Of a stretch of DNA of 64,000 bases, positions 9,387-18,929 are shown piece by piece. The stretch lies in NCBI GenBank assembly GCA_934343915.1, contig CAKRIL010000001.1, positions 1 through 64,000 of the forward strand. The letters are read 5' to 3'. Below the pieces are notes generated by a model. It was not told the origin of the DNA and made no database searches. It saw nothing but the letters and a program-made list of their open reading frames with translations. Each line of letters begins with the position of its first letter. Position 1 is the first letter of the stretch. The position numbers and the translations under genes are program-made. This DNA comes from an uncultured Lachnospiraceae bacterium (GTDB lineage Bacteria; Bacillota; Clostridia; Lachnospirales; Lachnospiraceae).

Positions 9387-10193
9387 ATGATCCATTTAAC
9401 TGATGAACAGCTTAGACAGCTACAGCTCACAGAGCTGGAGCTTCTTAAAGAAGTTGATAGAATATGTAAAAAGTGTGATATTCATTATAATATAATTGCC
9501 GGAACATTGTTAGGTGCAGTGAGGCACGGTGGATTTATACCATGGGATGATGATGCGGATGTTGCACTTTTAAGGTCGGAATATGAGAAGTTCCGTAAGG
9601 CATGTAAGACCGAGCTTGATAAGGCAAGGTTTGAATTTCAGGATCATAGAAATACCAGAGGCTATCGCTGGGGCTACGGAAAGCTCAGAATGAAAAATAC
9701 GCTGTTCTTGAGGGAATATCAGGAGCATATGCCATATTTTCAGGGTGTGTTCATAGATGTGTTTCCGCTGGATTATGTTCCTGACAATTATATTCTCAGG
9801 AGTATACATAATTTTGAATGCTTTGTGTATCGCAAGTTATTTTGGTCGGAGGTAGGAAGAATAGCTGATAAGAGTCCATTTAAGAGATTCATATTTACTC
9901 TTATGAGCAAGGTGCCGGAGCAGACACTTAAAAACAGCTTCAACAGGTTTATAAGGTGGTCGGATCGCAGAAGGACGGAATGGGTCAGAATACTCACATT
10001 CCCGACACCGAACAAGGAATACGGGTATCTCAGAAAGTGGTACGAAAATTCCGCAGATATTGAATTTGAAAATGTCGTATTTCCGGGAATAGAGGATTAC
10101 AAGGCATATCTGTCATTTAAGTTCGGAAATTATATGGAGCTGCCGCCGGAGGAGCAGAGAAAGGTGCATCCGGTGAGTGATATTAAGTTATGA
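9387..10193 (+). CDS. LicD family phosphotransferase
   Basis: LicD enzymes transfer phosphocholine or phospho-alditols from CDP donors to glycans. The protein has 268 residues with the hallmark GAVRHGGFIPWDDDAD near residues 45-60, whose acidic residues bind metal and donor, followed by FIDVFPLD. ATG 9387 is preferred because AGAGG at 9376-9380 sits six bases upstream; ATG 9372 lacks a site. It follows the GDPD fusion by a few bases and is one of three LicD domains here. The real donor is not readable; with a TagD-like domain two genes upstream, a CDP-alditol is plausible. Confidence 0.88.
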   Translation: MIHLTDEQLRQLQLTELELLKEVDRICKKCDIHYNIIAGTLLGAVRHGGFIPWDDDADVALLRSEYEKFRKACKTELDKARFEFQDHRNTRGYRWGYGKLRMKNTLFLREYQEHMPYFQGVFIDVFPLDYVPDNYILRSIHNFECFVYRKLFWSEVGRIADKSPFKRFIFTLMSKVPEQTLKNSFNRFIRWSDRRRTEWVRILTFPTPNKEYGYLRKWYENSADIEFENVVFPGIEDYKAYLSFKFGNYMELPPEEQRKVHPVSDIKL

Positions 10194-10243
10194 AACGTAC
10201 ACGGAGTATATGACAGTTATTAATAAAAATAGGGGATATGATA

Positions 10244-11284
10244 ATGAATGAAAAAATAATTAAGGCTATATACGAAAGATTTGGTGATGATTTGTCTCGA
10301 AAAATATATGCAGAAAGATTGATGTATAGCCTGACCGGTGACAAAGAATATATTAGAAATATGACATGTGACATCAAAGAGGGGAAAACTTTCTTTGACA
10401 AATTGGATATTGCTAAAAGTCAATCGGATATTGTTATTTTTGGGGTAGGAGTATGGGGTAAAGAACTTTATAGAGTTACAGAGGATTATAATTGGAAATG
10501 TTTTGTTGACAGTAATCCGAAGTCGGACAGCTTTGAGGGACTCCCTATAGCAAGCTTTGAAGATTTTATAAAAGCGTACAATGGTGAGACTGTAGTAATA
10601 TCATCAAGGCTGCATTATAAAGAAATGTATGAACAGCTGATTGCTAATAAAATTATGCCTGAAAAAATAATTAATGCGGGTTATATATTGGACGAGTTGT
10701 CAAAGAAACAATATTTTGATTTGGAAGTGCTTAGCCCGGAAAAGGAAGAAGTTTTTGTTGATGGAGGCAGCTTTGACGGAATGACATCAATATATTTTAA
10801 AGAATGGTGTCAGCGTAAAATGAAAAAGCCTGGGGTTAAGGTAATTGCATTCGAGCCGGATATGAAAAATGCGGAGAAATGCCATTTCAATTTGATGAAA
10901 AACAATATAGAGCATAAAATTATTAAAAAGGGCTTATGGAGTGATGAAAAGGAATTACATTTTCAAATGGAGTCAAACGGTTCGTCAAATGTTACCGCAG
11001 ATGGTGAAGAGGTAATTAAGGTTACATCAATGGATAAGGCTATAAAAGAGGATAAAGTTACATTTATTAAAATGGATATTGAAGGTTCAGAGTTAGAGGC
11101 ATTGCATGGAGCTGAACAGATAATCAAAAAAAATAAGCCGAAGCTTGCCATCAGCATTTATCATAAACCGGAAGATATATGGGTTTTGCCGGAAATGATT
11201 ATGCAGTTTAATCCGGATTATAAGTTCTATCTGCGACATTATTCATTGACGGATTATGAGACAGTACTGTATGCAGTCAATTAG
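10244..11284 (+). CDS. FkbM family methyltransferase with N-terminal Rossmann-like module
   Basis: Predicted SAM-dependent O-methyltransferase. Residues 60-150 carry the cluster's recurring Rossmann-like module (IVIFGVGVWGKEL, then a FVDSNP strand and a VVISSR strand). Residues 165-346 are the FkbM domain, with VDGGSFDGMTS as the SAM site, FEPD as the acidic strand and KMDIEGSELEAL as the family motif. FkbM enzymes often methylate sugars in surface glycans; the target is unknown. ATG 10244 has AGGGGA seven bases upstream, whereas ATG 10238 is too close to it. AT-rich like the next dozen genes. Confidence 0.85.
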   Translation: MNEKIIKAIYERFGDDLSRKIYAERLMYSLTGDKEYIRNMTCDIKEGKTFFDKLDIAKSQSDIVIFGVGVWGKELYRVTEDYNWKCFVDSNPKSDSFEGLPIASFEDFIKAYNGETVVISSRLHYKEMYEQLIANKIMPEKIINAGYILDELSKKQYFDLEVLSPEKEEVFVDGGSFDGMTSIYFKEWCQRKMKKPGVKVIAFEPDMKNAEKCHFNLMKNNIEHKIIKKGLWSDEKELHFQMESNGSSNVTADGEEVIKVTSMDKAIKEDKVTFIKMDIEGSELEALHGAEQIIKKNKPKLAISIYHKPEDIWVLPEMIMQFNPDYKFYLRHYSLTDYETVLYAVN

Positions 11285-11324
11285 ATGTGGCTATAATTGT
11301 ATAATAAACATTAGTGAGGAAGAA

Positions 11325-12476
11325 ATGGAACAGGTAGATTTGTCAGTTGTTGTTCCCGTGTATAATGTAGAAAATTATTTGGAAGCATGTTTAGACAGTA
11401 TTTTGAATCAGTCCTTTTATGTTGGGGAAATTATATGTGTAGATGATGGTTCAACAGATAAATCTTTTTATATATTACAAAAATATGCGGAAAAGTATTC
11501 AAGAATAAGGATAATAAGGAAGGAAAACGGGGGAATTGTAAGCGCGAGAAAGGCAGGAGTTCTTGCGGCAACGGGAAAGTATGTTACATATGTGGATGCT
11601 GATGATTGGATAGAAAAAAATATGTACATGGAAATGATGTGTTTATTAAAGAGCGAGGATGCGGATATTGTAACGTCCGGGTGCATTAGAGATTATGGAA
11701 CACATTGTATTATAGAGAATGAGAATGTTAAACCGGGTATATATTATGGCGATAGTCTTACAAATGAATTGTTAATGAAAATGATTGATACGGATTCCTT
11801 TTTCAGAAGTAATATATCTATGCATATATACAATAAGATATATGAACGTAATCTGCTTACAAAATTTCAACTTAAAGTGGATGAATTTGTAAATGTAGCA
11901 GAGGATGCAGCATGTATATATCCGTGTATTCTGAATGCAAAAAAAGTCGCCGTAACAGGAAAGGCATATTACCACTATTGTATGAGAACGGATTCTACAA
12001 TGGGAACAAAGAAGAGAGATGAGTTCTTAAGATATCAGATCCTTTTTGAGGGGCTGTATAAAGAATTTGTGCTTTGTCAAAACAGAGTAAGTAATATTAT
12101 GGTTCAATTTCAAAATTTGAAATATTATGTCTTGATGTTACAATGTCTTGATAAAATTATGAAATATAACGGAACAACATTGTTTCCCGTAGGAAATATA
12201 CAAAAGAATGATAGAATAGTTGTATATGGCGCAGGAAGATTTGGTGTGGAATTAGTAGATTGGTTAAAAAGAAACAATTTTAATGTTGTAAATTGGGTTG
12301 ATAAAAAGACAAAAGCTAATGTAAATTCGATTGAAAGTCTTAAAGAAGGAAATTTTGACAAGATAATTATTGCAGTATTGCTGAATGATATTGTAACTCA
12401 AATAAAGAACGAATTGGAAAGCCAAGGCTTTGATAAAGAGATTATATATGCAGTTAATTGTAAGATGTTTGAATAA
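11325..12476 (+). CDS. Family 2 glycosyltransferase with C-terminal Rossmann-like module
   Basis: Predicted cytoplasmic GT-A transferase of 383 residues. VVVPVYN (8-14), DDGSTD (about 42-47) and the DADD metal motif near residue 90 define GT2. The C-terminus (about 285-375) is the recurring module, with IVVYGAGRFGVEL, NWVDKKT and IIIAV strands. The frame is open back to 11256, but ATG 11325 has GAGGA four bases upstream and gives the normal GT2 N-terminus. Donor and acceptor cannot be read. Confidence 0.85.
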   Translation: MEQVDLSVVVPVYNVENYLEACLDSILNQSFYVGEIICVDDGSTDKSFYILQKYAEKYSRIRIIRKENGGIVSARKAGVLAATGKYVTYVDADDWIEKNMYMEMMCLLKSEDADIVTSGCIRDYGTHCIIENENVKPGIYYGDSLTNELLMKMIDTDSFFRSNISMHIYNKIYERNLLTKFQLKVDEFVNVAEDAACIYPCILNAKKVAVTGKAYYHYCMRTDSTMGTKKRDEFLRYQILFEGLYKEFVLCQNRVSNIMVQFQNLKYYVLMLQCLDKIMKYNGTTLFPVGNIQKNDRIVVYGAGRFGVELVDWLKRNNFNVVNWVDKKTKANVNSIESLKEGNFDKIIIAVLLNDIVTQIKNELESQGFDKEIIYAVNCKMFE

Positions 12477-12518
12477 GTAATATATGGGCTGATTATCGTA
12501 AAGTGGAGAATTGATAAA

Positions 12519-13673
12519 ATGGATAAGAGTATTGTGATATTTGGTGCAGGTCAGATTGGAAGAATGGCATTAAAGGAGTATAAACAACAGACGGCATTTA
12601 TTGTTGATAACAATAAAAAAATACAGGGGACAACTCTGGATGGCATTGAAATTAAAAGTGTTGATTGTTTGGGTCAAAATGCTCCATATAAAGTTATTAT
12701 TGCGAGCAGACAGCAGGAGATAATGGAACAGCAGCTCAAACAAATGGGAATTAGTAATTATGAATTTTACTTGGAACAACCACGAGCGTACTATTGCACA
12801 AATGAATTGGTATTCAATCCATATATAGATAATGAGCAGAGAGATGTATCCGAAGCAGAGTGGAATGATATTAATAAAAAAAATTTAGCGCGTGACACAG
12901 TTAATAAGAGAGTTGAACAGCTACAGGGCAAAGAGATATTGTTTGATCATGTTGAGATAGAGACTGTCAATCGATGCAATGGAAATTGTGATTTTTGTCC
13001 GGTGAGTCGAAAAAATGATACAAGAGAATACAAAGAGATGCCGCAAGAATTGTTTGAGAAGATTATTGATGAGCTCGCAGAACTTAATTATTCAGGTAAG
13101 CTCGCACTATTTTCCAACAATGAGCCGTTTCTTGATGAAAAAATTATTGAGAGACACAGATATGCAAGAGTTAAGCTGCCAAATGCAAGACTGCATCTGT
13201 TTACGAACGGAACTCTTTTGACATTGGAAAAGTTTATCGAAATTGTAGATTTGCTGGATGAACTGATAATAGATAACTATCAGCAGGAACTGCAACTCAT
13301 TAAACCGTGTCAAATAATAGCTGAGTACTGCAAGGAACACCCGGAGCTTACCAGGAAAGTGACCATAGTACTCAGAAAACCGCATGAGATACTTTCAAGC
13401 AGAGGAGGAGATGCACCTAATCGCAAACAGCTTGTATCTTACGGGGAGGATAGATGTATTCTGCCATATAAACAGCTTATAATTCGCCCTGACGGAAAGG
13501 TGTCGTTGTGTTGTAATGATCCGTTGGGTAAGAACACACTTGGGGATGTAAGTAAGGATTCTCTGGTAGATGTATGGTTTAATGACCGGTTCAAAATGGT
13601 GAGAAAATGTTTATATGAAGGCAGAAAGAATTGGAAACATTGTGAGTTTTGTGATGTTTTCAGCTTGAGTTAA
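12519..13673 (+). CDS. Radical SAM/SPASM protein with N-terminal Rossmann-like module
   Basis: Residues 1-90 are the recurring module (IVIFGAGQIGRMAL, FIVDNN, VIIASR). The radical SAM core follows with CNGNCDFC, Cys 153, 157 and 160, the CxxxCxxC site for a 4Fe-4S cluster and SAM. The C-terminal SPASM-like part has Cys-Cys near residue 330 and CEFC near 375, likely binding auxiliary clusters. SPASM enzymes usually modify peptides, but some act on sugars or alditols; in a glycan cluster a sugar-modifying role (epimerisation, dehydration or dehydrogenation) is reasonable inference. Start ATG with GGAG ten bases upstream. Confidence 0.85.
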   Translation: MDKSIVIFGAGQIGRMALKEYKQQTAFIVDNNKKIQGTTLDGIEIKSVDCLGQNAPYKVIIASRQQEIMEQQLKQMGISNYEFYLEQPRAYYCTNELVFNPYIDNEQRDVSEAEWNDINKKNLARDTVNKRVEQLQGKEILFDHVEIETVNRCNGNCDFCPVSRKNDTREYKEMPQELFEKIIDELAELNYSGKLALFSNNEPFLDEKIIERHRYARVKLPNARLHLFTNGTLLTLEKFIEIVDLLDELIIDNYQQELQLIKPCQIIAEYCKEHPELTRKVTIVLRKPHEILSSRGGDAPNRKQLVSYGEDRCILPYKQLIIRPDGKVSLCCNDPLGKNTLGDVSKDSLVDVWFNDRFKMVRKCLYEGRKNWKHCEFCDVFSLS

Positions 13674-13708
13674 GAGTGAAACAGAATGACTATAGGAGAA
13701 CATTATAA

Positions 13709-14806
13709 ATGAGAATAGGCAAAAATACATTTGAGGCATTTTTGGAGCAGACTAAGGGGAAAAGAGTGGTTGCATTTGCTGCAAGTGATTTCCTACAGTT
13801 AATAAGCCAAAACTATCCTGAATTGATGCTTGGAGAGAAAATAGATTATATTATAGACAATGATGTAAGCAAACATGGAAAGACAATATGTATAAATAAC
13901 AAGATTAAAATGATCTATTCTATTGAAAAACTCAAAGCTGAGATATGTCAAGATATAATCATACTCATATCATCAGATGTATTTGTCTATGAAATATATA
14001 AGCAGCTGGAAGAGATAGAGGAGTTAAAAAAAATTGAATGCTTTGCACTTTCTCTTTTGGTGGCAAAGCATTCAGATTACATGAATGAGGGGGTTAAAAC
14101 AGGCGATAAAATAAGTATACCGAAAAAAATACACTGTTTTTGGTTCAGTAATGATGAGAAAACTGATTTAGCTCAAAAATGTATTGAAAGTTGGAAGAAA
14201 TATTGCCCTGACTATGAGATAATTGAATGGAATGCCGGTAACTACGATGTAAGAAAAAATAAGTACATGTCAAAAGCGTATGATGAAAAAAATTGGGCGT
14301 ATGTATCCGATTACGCAAGACTGGATGTATTATATATGCACGGTGGTGTGTATTTAGACCTTGATGTTGAACTTTTAAAAAGTATGGATGTTTTATTACA
14401 TCATGATTTTTTCATCGGATTTGGTCCGATTCGCGATATAGAAGCGGCGGCATTTGGTGCAAGACCGGGGTGTGAACTCCTTCTTGAAATGATGGATATA
14501 TATACGAAAAAAGAGTTTGATCCTGTTGCGGGGACTAATCTGTTAAATGTTCAACCGGTATATCTGGATTATTTTTTTGATTCTAAAGGTTTTAATATAA
14601 ATGGTGAGTATCAGGAAAATAAAGGGATTGCAATTTACCCTCGTGAAATTTTTTCTCCTAAGAATTGGTTCACGGGCGAGAATGAGATAAAAGACTGTTC
14701 AATAGGAATACATCATTGTGTTGGAGGATGGACATCGGAAAAATCTAAGAAGAGAAAAATGATTAAATATGCCGGAAATAAATTGATGGAGCAAATTGTT
14801 ATATAA
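13709..14806 (+). CDS. GT32-like (Gly_transf_sug) glycosyltransferase with N-terminal Rossmann-like module
   Basis: Residues 15-115 form a divergent copy of the recurring module: the strands (VVAFAAS, YIIDND, IIILISS) are kept but the Gly-rich loop is lost. The catalytic domain begins at IPKKIHCFWFS (about 138) and has the sugar-binding DXD region YMHGGVYLDLDVELL, with DLDVE at 217-221, and a C-terminal HHCVGGWT. This is the capsular GT32/Och1-like type that transfers a hexose from a nucleotide sugar. Start ATG with AGGAGA upstream. Confidence 0.82.
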   Translation: MRIGKNTFEAFLEQTKGKRVVAFAASDFLQLISQNYPELMLGEKIDYIIDNDVSKHGKTICINNKIKMIYSIEKLKAEICQDIIILISSDVFVYEIYKQLEEIEELKKIECFALSLLVAKHSDYMNEGVKTGDKISIPKKIHCFWFSNDEKTDLAQKCIESWKKYCPDYEIIEWNAGNYDVRKNKYMSKAYDEKNWAYVSDYARLDVLYMHGGVYLDLDVELLKSMDVLLHHDFFIGFGPIRDIEAAAFGARPGCELLLEMMDIYTKKEFDPVAGTNLLNVQPVYLDYFFDSKGFNINGEYQENKGIAIYPREIFSPKNWFTGENEIKDCSIGIHHCVGGWTSEKSKKRKMIKYAGNKLMEQIVI

Positions 14807-14823
14807 GAGGGAAAGGGTAAGGT

Positions 14824-16026
14824 ATGTATAAAATGAATGAGGTTTCGGTTGTCTTTATATCGGATGAAAATTATATTATTAATACCTCCGTTGCAATTAC
14901 ATCTCTCTATATTAACAAAAGGACTGGTGTAATATATAATGTATATTTAATAGTGGATAATATTGAAAATGCCAAAATGAATAAACTGAAGGAGTTATCT
15001 GACGAGAATTTCAGAATCCATATTATTGATTATAAAAGAAGTGTTGAGCTTGAGGATTTAGGAATAAGGGATACGGCAGTATCGGTATCAGCGACTATTA
15101 AATTTTATCTTGCCGACATATTATATGAATTAGATAAAGTAATTTACTTGGATGGGGATGTTATTGTTCAGGGAGATTTATGTGATTTATATAATATGGA
15201 TGTTGAAGATAGGTATGCTATTGTAGTGAGGGATTATATAGCCGAAAAAATGACGCCAAATGCAATGCAAAAATTAAAAAGTGATCATAAATACTATTTT
15301 AACTCCGGCATGATGGTACTTAATTTAAGAAAAATGAGGCAGGAGAAAATAGGAGAGAAATTAGTACAATACAGGAAGAACGGAATTAATTATTTCATGG
15401 ATCAGGATGCGTTGAATGTGGTCTTTGATGAAAATGTTAAGTATGTATCCTGCAAGTATAATTATATGATTACGCTTTTTGATTTTTTTGGATGTAAGAG
15501 AATAGGTGAAATGTGTAATGTGGACGCTGCTAAGCTGGAATGCGAAAGAATAATGGAAGCACAGATTTTACATCTTACAGGCAGAGAAAAGCCTTGGAAA
15601 GTGTGGATGCCGGTAAGCTCTGAGATATTCATGAAATATTATGAGAAAAGTCCGTTTGCTGATGAAAATATTTTTCAACCGGTTGCAGGAAACATGAACT
15701 TTCAGGAACAATATTTGTTTCCGTTTGAGTTAATTAACAAAAAAGAAAAGATTATTCTTTGGGGTGCAGGAAAAGTTGGAACACAATATTATAATCAGGT
15801 CAAGTGCAGCGGATACTGTGATATAATTGCATGGGTAGACCAAAATTGGGAGAGTTATAATAAAGAAGCCGTATCTTCCCCTGAAAATATCGCAAAATTA
15901 AAAGCAGACCATATAGTGATTGCAATAAAACAATCAGTGCATGTCGAGAAGGTTATTGAACAGCTTGGTTCAATGGGTATAGACAGCAATAAAATTGTAT
16001 GGAGATATCCTTCTGTTGCAACGTAA
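14824..16026 (+). CDS. Family 8 glycosyltransferase with C-terminal Rossmann-like module
   Basis: Residues 1-290 are a GT8 domain with SVAITSLY at the N-terminus, the metal motif YLDGDVIV (DGD at 110-112), NSGMMVLNL, DQDALN and a C-terminal HLTGREKPW. GT8 enzymes are retaining galactosyl- or glucosyltransferases. Residues 305-395 are the recurring module (IILWGAGKVGTQYY, AWVDQN, IVIAIK). AAGG sites lie before ATG 14824; ATG 14833 is also possible. Follows the GT32-like gene by 17 bases. Confidence 0.88.
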   Translation: MYKMNEVSVVFISDENYIINTSVAITSLYINKRTGVIYNVYLIVDNIENAKMNKLKELSDENFRIHIIDYKRSVELEDLGIRDTAVSVSATIKFYLADILYELDKVIYLDGDVIVQGDLCDLYNMDVEDRYAIVVRDYIAEKMTPNAMQKLKSDHKYYFNSGMMVLNLRKMRQEKIGEKLVQYRKNGINYFMDQDALNVVFDENVKYVSCKYNYMITLFDFFGCKRIGEMCNVDAAKLECERIMEAQILHLTGREKPWKVWMPVSSEIFMKYYEKSPFADENIFQPVAGNMNFQEQYLFPFELINKKEKIILWGAGKVGTQYYNQVKCSGYCDIIAWVDQNWESYNKEAVSSPENIAKLKADHIVIAIKQSVHVEKVIEQLGSMGIDSNKIVWRYPSVAT

Positions 16027-16067
16027 GATAAAATATATAACATAAGTGATTTGGAGATGGCGAAAGT

Positions 16068-16928
16068 ATGATTGCTGTAAGAATCTGGGAAGGTCTTGGA
16101 AATCAGATGTTTCAATATGCTTATGCAAGAGCCTTAAAAGAAAAGTTAAATCTTCCTGTTTTTTTGGAAAAGGATAGGGTATACAGAGAGTATTTTGATA
16201 ATGAGGATAAGCAGACTGAAAGACAATACGCTCTGGATAAATTTGAAATAACATTGGATACGGTTGACTTAAGAACGGACAGGCAATGGTGTTTTTTGAA
16301 ACAGAATACTGTTGTGTATAAGAAAATTTTTAATTTGAGCTGTAAGGGGAAATGGAGATATAATTTCTATACTGATGCCAATGGACCTTACAAATATAAT
16401 ACGGAATTATGGAATATTAAAAAAGATGCGTATATTATGGGGCAATTTTTTAATAAGCAGTATTACGAAGATATAAAGGATATACTTAATAAAGAGTTTT
16501 CAATTAAGGATTTGCCGGTTATAGAGTCATGGCTGGAAGATGTATTAGATAGCTGTAATACCGTAGCTGTACATATTCGCAGAGGAGATTACATTAAATT
16601 ACAGCAGAGCCTGGAGTTTGACAGATACTATGCAAGTGCAATAAGATATTGCAGAAAAAAACTTCATAATCCGGTCTTTTTATTTTTTACCGATGATATT
16701 CAATGGGTAAAAGATAATATTCACATCGATAACAGTTATATTGTGAGTAATGGCATCTTAAAGGATTATGAAGAATTGTATTTGATGACAAGGTGTAAAA
16801 ATAATATTATAGCCAATAGTACATTTAGTTATTGGGGAGCTTGGCTTAATAGAAATGAACAAAAAATTGTTGTGACTCCTAATGGCTGGATGCCGGGCAT
16901 TATACCATCGGATTGGATACGATTATAG
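16068..16928 (+). CDS. Family 11 glycosyltransferase (alpha-1,2-fucosyltransferase type)
   Basis: The 286-residue protein has the GT11 N-terminal GLGNQMFQYAYARAL, the donor-binding HIRRGDY near residue 168, FFTDD and the C-terminal NSTFSYWGAWLN. GT11 members normally move L-fucose from GDP-fucose to the O2 of galactose. The GDP-sugar genes in this window (39765-43123) look like a GDP-D-rhamnose route, so either GDP-fucose comes from elsewhere or this enzyme uses another GDP-6-deoxyhexose. Start ATG with GGAG upstream. Confidence 0.9.
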   Translation: MIAVRIWEGLGNQMFQYAYARALKEKLNLPVFLEKDRVYREYFDNEDKQTERQYALDKFEITLDTVDLRTDRQWCFLKQNTVVYKKIFNLSCKGKWRYNFYTDANGPYKYNTELWNIKKDAYIMGQFFNKQYYEDIKDILNKEFSIKDLPVIESWLEDVLDSCNTVAVHIRRGDYIKLQQSLEFDRYYASAIRYCRKKLHNPVFLFFTDDIQWVKDNIHIDNSYIVSNGILKDYEELYLMTRCKNNIIANSTFSYWGAWLNRNEQKIVVTPNGWMPGIIPSDWIRL

Positions 16929-16939
16929 GGATTAACGTT

Positions 16940-17371
16940 ATGAAAGAAAGCATAAAAATAAAACAAAATAAGTTTTATAAAATGGCAAGCATATATGAAA
17001 TGTGGTTGTGCCTGAAAGAAGAAAAAAAGTCTATATCAGATTATTTGAGTTCAAATAATATAAAAAATATAGCAATTTACGGATGCGGAAGGATAGGAGA
17101 GCATCTTGCATTCGATTTGCAGGGCAGTGAAATCAGTATACGGTATTTTATTGATCGTGCAGCTGCCCCGGAATTTTATTACGGTGATTATAGGGTTATA
17201 TCTCCGGAGCGTGAATTGGAGCCGGTAGATATGATTATTATAACGGTTGTAACAGGGGAAAGCGAATGCGTACGGTTCTTAGAGCAAAAGATTAATACAA
17301 AAATAGTCATGATAAATGAAATCCTGTTTGATTGTTTACAACAAGTAACAGTTAATGATGATAATATTTAA
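16940..17371 (+). CDS. Stand-alone Rossmann-like module protein
   Basis: A 143-residue protein that is essentially one copy of the module fused to its neighbours: IAIYGCGRIGEHLAFDL near residue 45, then YFIDR, MIIITVV and a final strand IVMINEI. No catalytic partner is attached, so it may act in trans on other module-bearing enzymes or bind a nucleotide sugar (inference). The frame runs back to TTG 16913 inside the previous gene, but ATG 16940 has AGGGA eight bases upstream. Confidence 0.75.
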   Translation: MKESIKIKQNKFYKMASIYEMWLCLKEEKKSISDYLSSNNIKNIAIYGCGRIGEHLAFDLQGSEISIRYFIDRAAAPEFYYGDYRVISPERELEPVDMIIITVVTGESECVRFLEQKINTKIVMINEILFDCLQQVTVNDDNI

Positions 17372-17397
17372 GATTATACAAAGAAAGAGGCGTTGAT

Positions 17398-17829
17398 ATG
17401 AAGTATAAAGTAGGTTATTGTGCAGGCGTTTATGACTTATTCCACATAGGTCATGTAAATTTATTCAGAAGGGCTAAGGAGGCTTCAGAATATCTTATAG
17501 TCGGAGTCCTTACGGATGAGTTGGTTGTGCATTTTAAAAAGAATCCTCCGTATATTCCGTTTGAGGAGAGAATACAGATGGTCGCAGCCTGCCGTTATGT
17601 GGATGAAGCTGTACCTGTCACTTTTGAGACAATAGGAAAGATTGATGCGTGGGATAAATATCATTATGATGCTTTCTTTTCAGGCGACGATTATTCCGGA
17701 AATCCTGTGTGGATGGAGGAAAAGAGACTGCTGAATGAAAGAGGTTCGGATGTTATTTTCTTCCCGTACACACAGACAACAAGTTCTACGAAGATAAAGC
17801 AGGCCATACAGGCTCAAATAAATAAATAG
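17398..17829 (+). CDS. Cytidylyltransferase-like protein (TagD/glycerol-3-phosphate type)
   Basis: The 143-residue protein is the size of a single nucleotidyltransferase domain. GVYDLFHIGHVNL carries the HxGH CTP site, RIQMV and the late SSTKIK match the ISSTxIR motif. It activates a phosphorylated small alcohol (glycerol-, ethanolamine- or another alditol-phosphate) as a CDP derivative. It is the second such domain here, the other being fused to an oxidoreductase at 5919, so two CDP donors may be made for three LicD domains. GAGG site upstream. Confidence 0.88.
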   Translation: MKYKVGYCAGVYDLFHIGHVNLFRRAKEASEYLIVGVLTDELVVHFKKNPPYIPFEERIQMVAACRYVDEAVPVTFETIGKIDAWDKYHYDAFFSGDDYSGNPVWMEEKRLLNERGSDVIFFPYTQTTSSTKIKQAIQAQINK

Positions 17830-17843
17830 AGGTAAAAAAGAGT

Positions 17844-18929
17844 ATGAACATAGGTTTATTGTATCCGACAAGAGAAAAGAATACTACAGGTGTAAGAAAC
17901 CTGACAAAAGGAACTATAATTGAGACGCTCAAGCAGGATAAGGACAATAATTATTTCTTTACGGATGATACATATTTTGAGGGCGAGCATAAGCCAATAT
18001 CCAACATTAAATGGGGCGGATACGAGGCAGAGTGTGAGAGATATGATTTCATGTGTTATTGCAAGGATATAGATTTAATACATTCCTATTGGAATACGTT
18101 TGACCTTATGCAGTATAAGTGTAAGAAGATTATTACCATTCACGATCTTATACCGCTCATCCATCCGGAGTGGCACACACTGCACGATTACTTTGATACT
18201 CAGGTGAGAAGAACGGTAGCGATGGCGGATTTGGTTATAACCAACTCGGAATACACTAAGAGTGACGTGGTAAAATATTTTAATGTGGCACCGGAGAAGG
18301 TAAAGCCGGTGTATCCGGGACTTTTACACACGCTTGATTTTCAGCATGAGAATAAGGAGCTTCTCAATAAGTTCAATATTGAAAGTGAATATGTGATGTC
18401 TGTAAGCACTATTGAGCCGAGAAAGAATTTAAGGGGGTTGCTCAACGGCTTTATCGCATTCAAAAAGGCGCATGAGAAATCAGATCTAAAGCTTGTACTG
18501 GTTGGGGGAATAGGCTGGGATAAGGAATTTGAGAGCTATATAAATGGGCTTGATGATTACAGAGATAGCATAATATTGACGGGATTTGTCACTGATGAGG
18601 AGCTTTCCGTGCTGTATAAGTATGCCTTGGCGGTTGCCTATGTCTCTTTCTATGAGGGATTTGGACTGCCGATATTGGAAGCACTGATGGCAGGCAAAGC
18701 AGTTATATCATCCGACACTACGTCAATGCCGGAGGTAGGTGGGAATGCCGTATGCTATTGTAATCCGTATAAGACGGATTCTATAGAGGCTGCGTTTGAA
18801 CAGGTAGTATACAACGATTCGTACAGAAAAGAGTTGGAGAGTATGGCGGCAGCACAGGCAGGAAAATTTTCATATGAAAAGGCAGCTAAAGAGACGATTG
18901 CCATATACAATGCAATGGGGGGAAGATAA
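17844..18929 (+). CDS. Family 4 glycosyltransferase
   Basis: GT-B enzyme of 361 residues. The N-terminal half has IITIHDLIPLIHP, as in mannosyl- and rhamnosyltransferases of the WbaZ/MtfB kind; the C-terminal half has STIEPRKNL and the EX7E-like YEGFGLPILEALMAGKAV that binds the donor diphosphate. A retaining transferase, possibly of a GDP-sugar. The next gene's ATG begins on the base after its stop codon, so the two are translationally linked. Confidence 0.9.
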   Translation: MNIGLLYPTREKNTTGVRNLTKGTIIETLKQDKDNNYFFTDDTYFEGEHKPISNIKWGGYEAECERYDFMCYCKDIDLIHSYWNTFDLMQYKCKKIITIHDLIPLIHPEWHTLHDYFDTQVRRTVAMADLVITNSEYTKSDVVKYFNVAPEKVKPVYPGLLHTLDFQHENKELLNKFNIESEYVMSVSTIEPRKNLRGLLNGFIAFKKAHEKSDLKLVLVGGIGWDKEFESYINGLDDYRDSIILTGFVTDEELSVLYKYALAVAYVSFYEGFGLPILEALMAGKAVISSDTTSMPEVGGNAVCYCNPYKTDSIEAAFEQVVYNDSYRKELESMAAAQAGKFSYEKAAKETIAIYNAMGGR

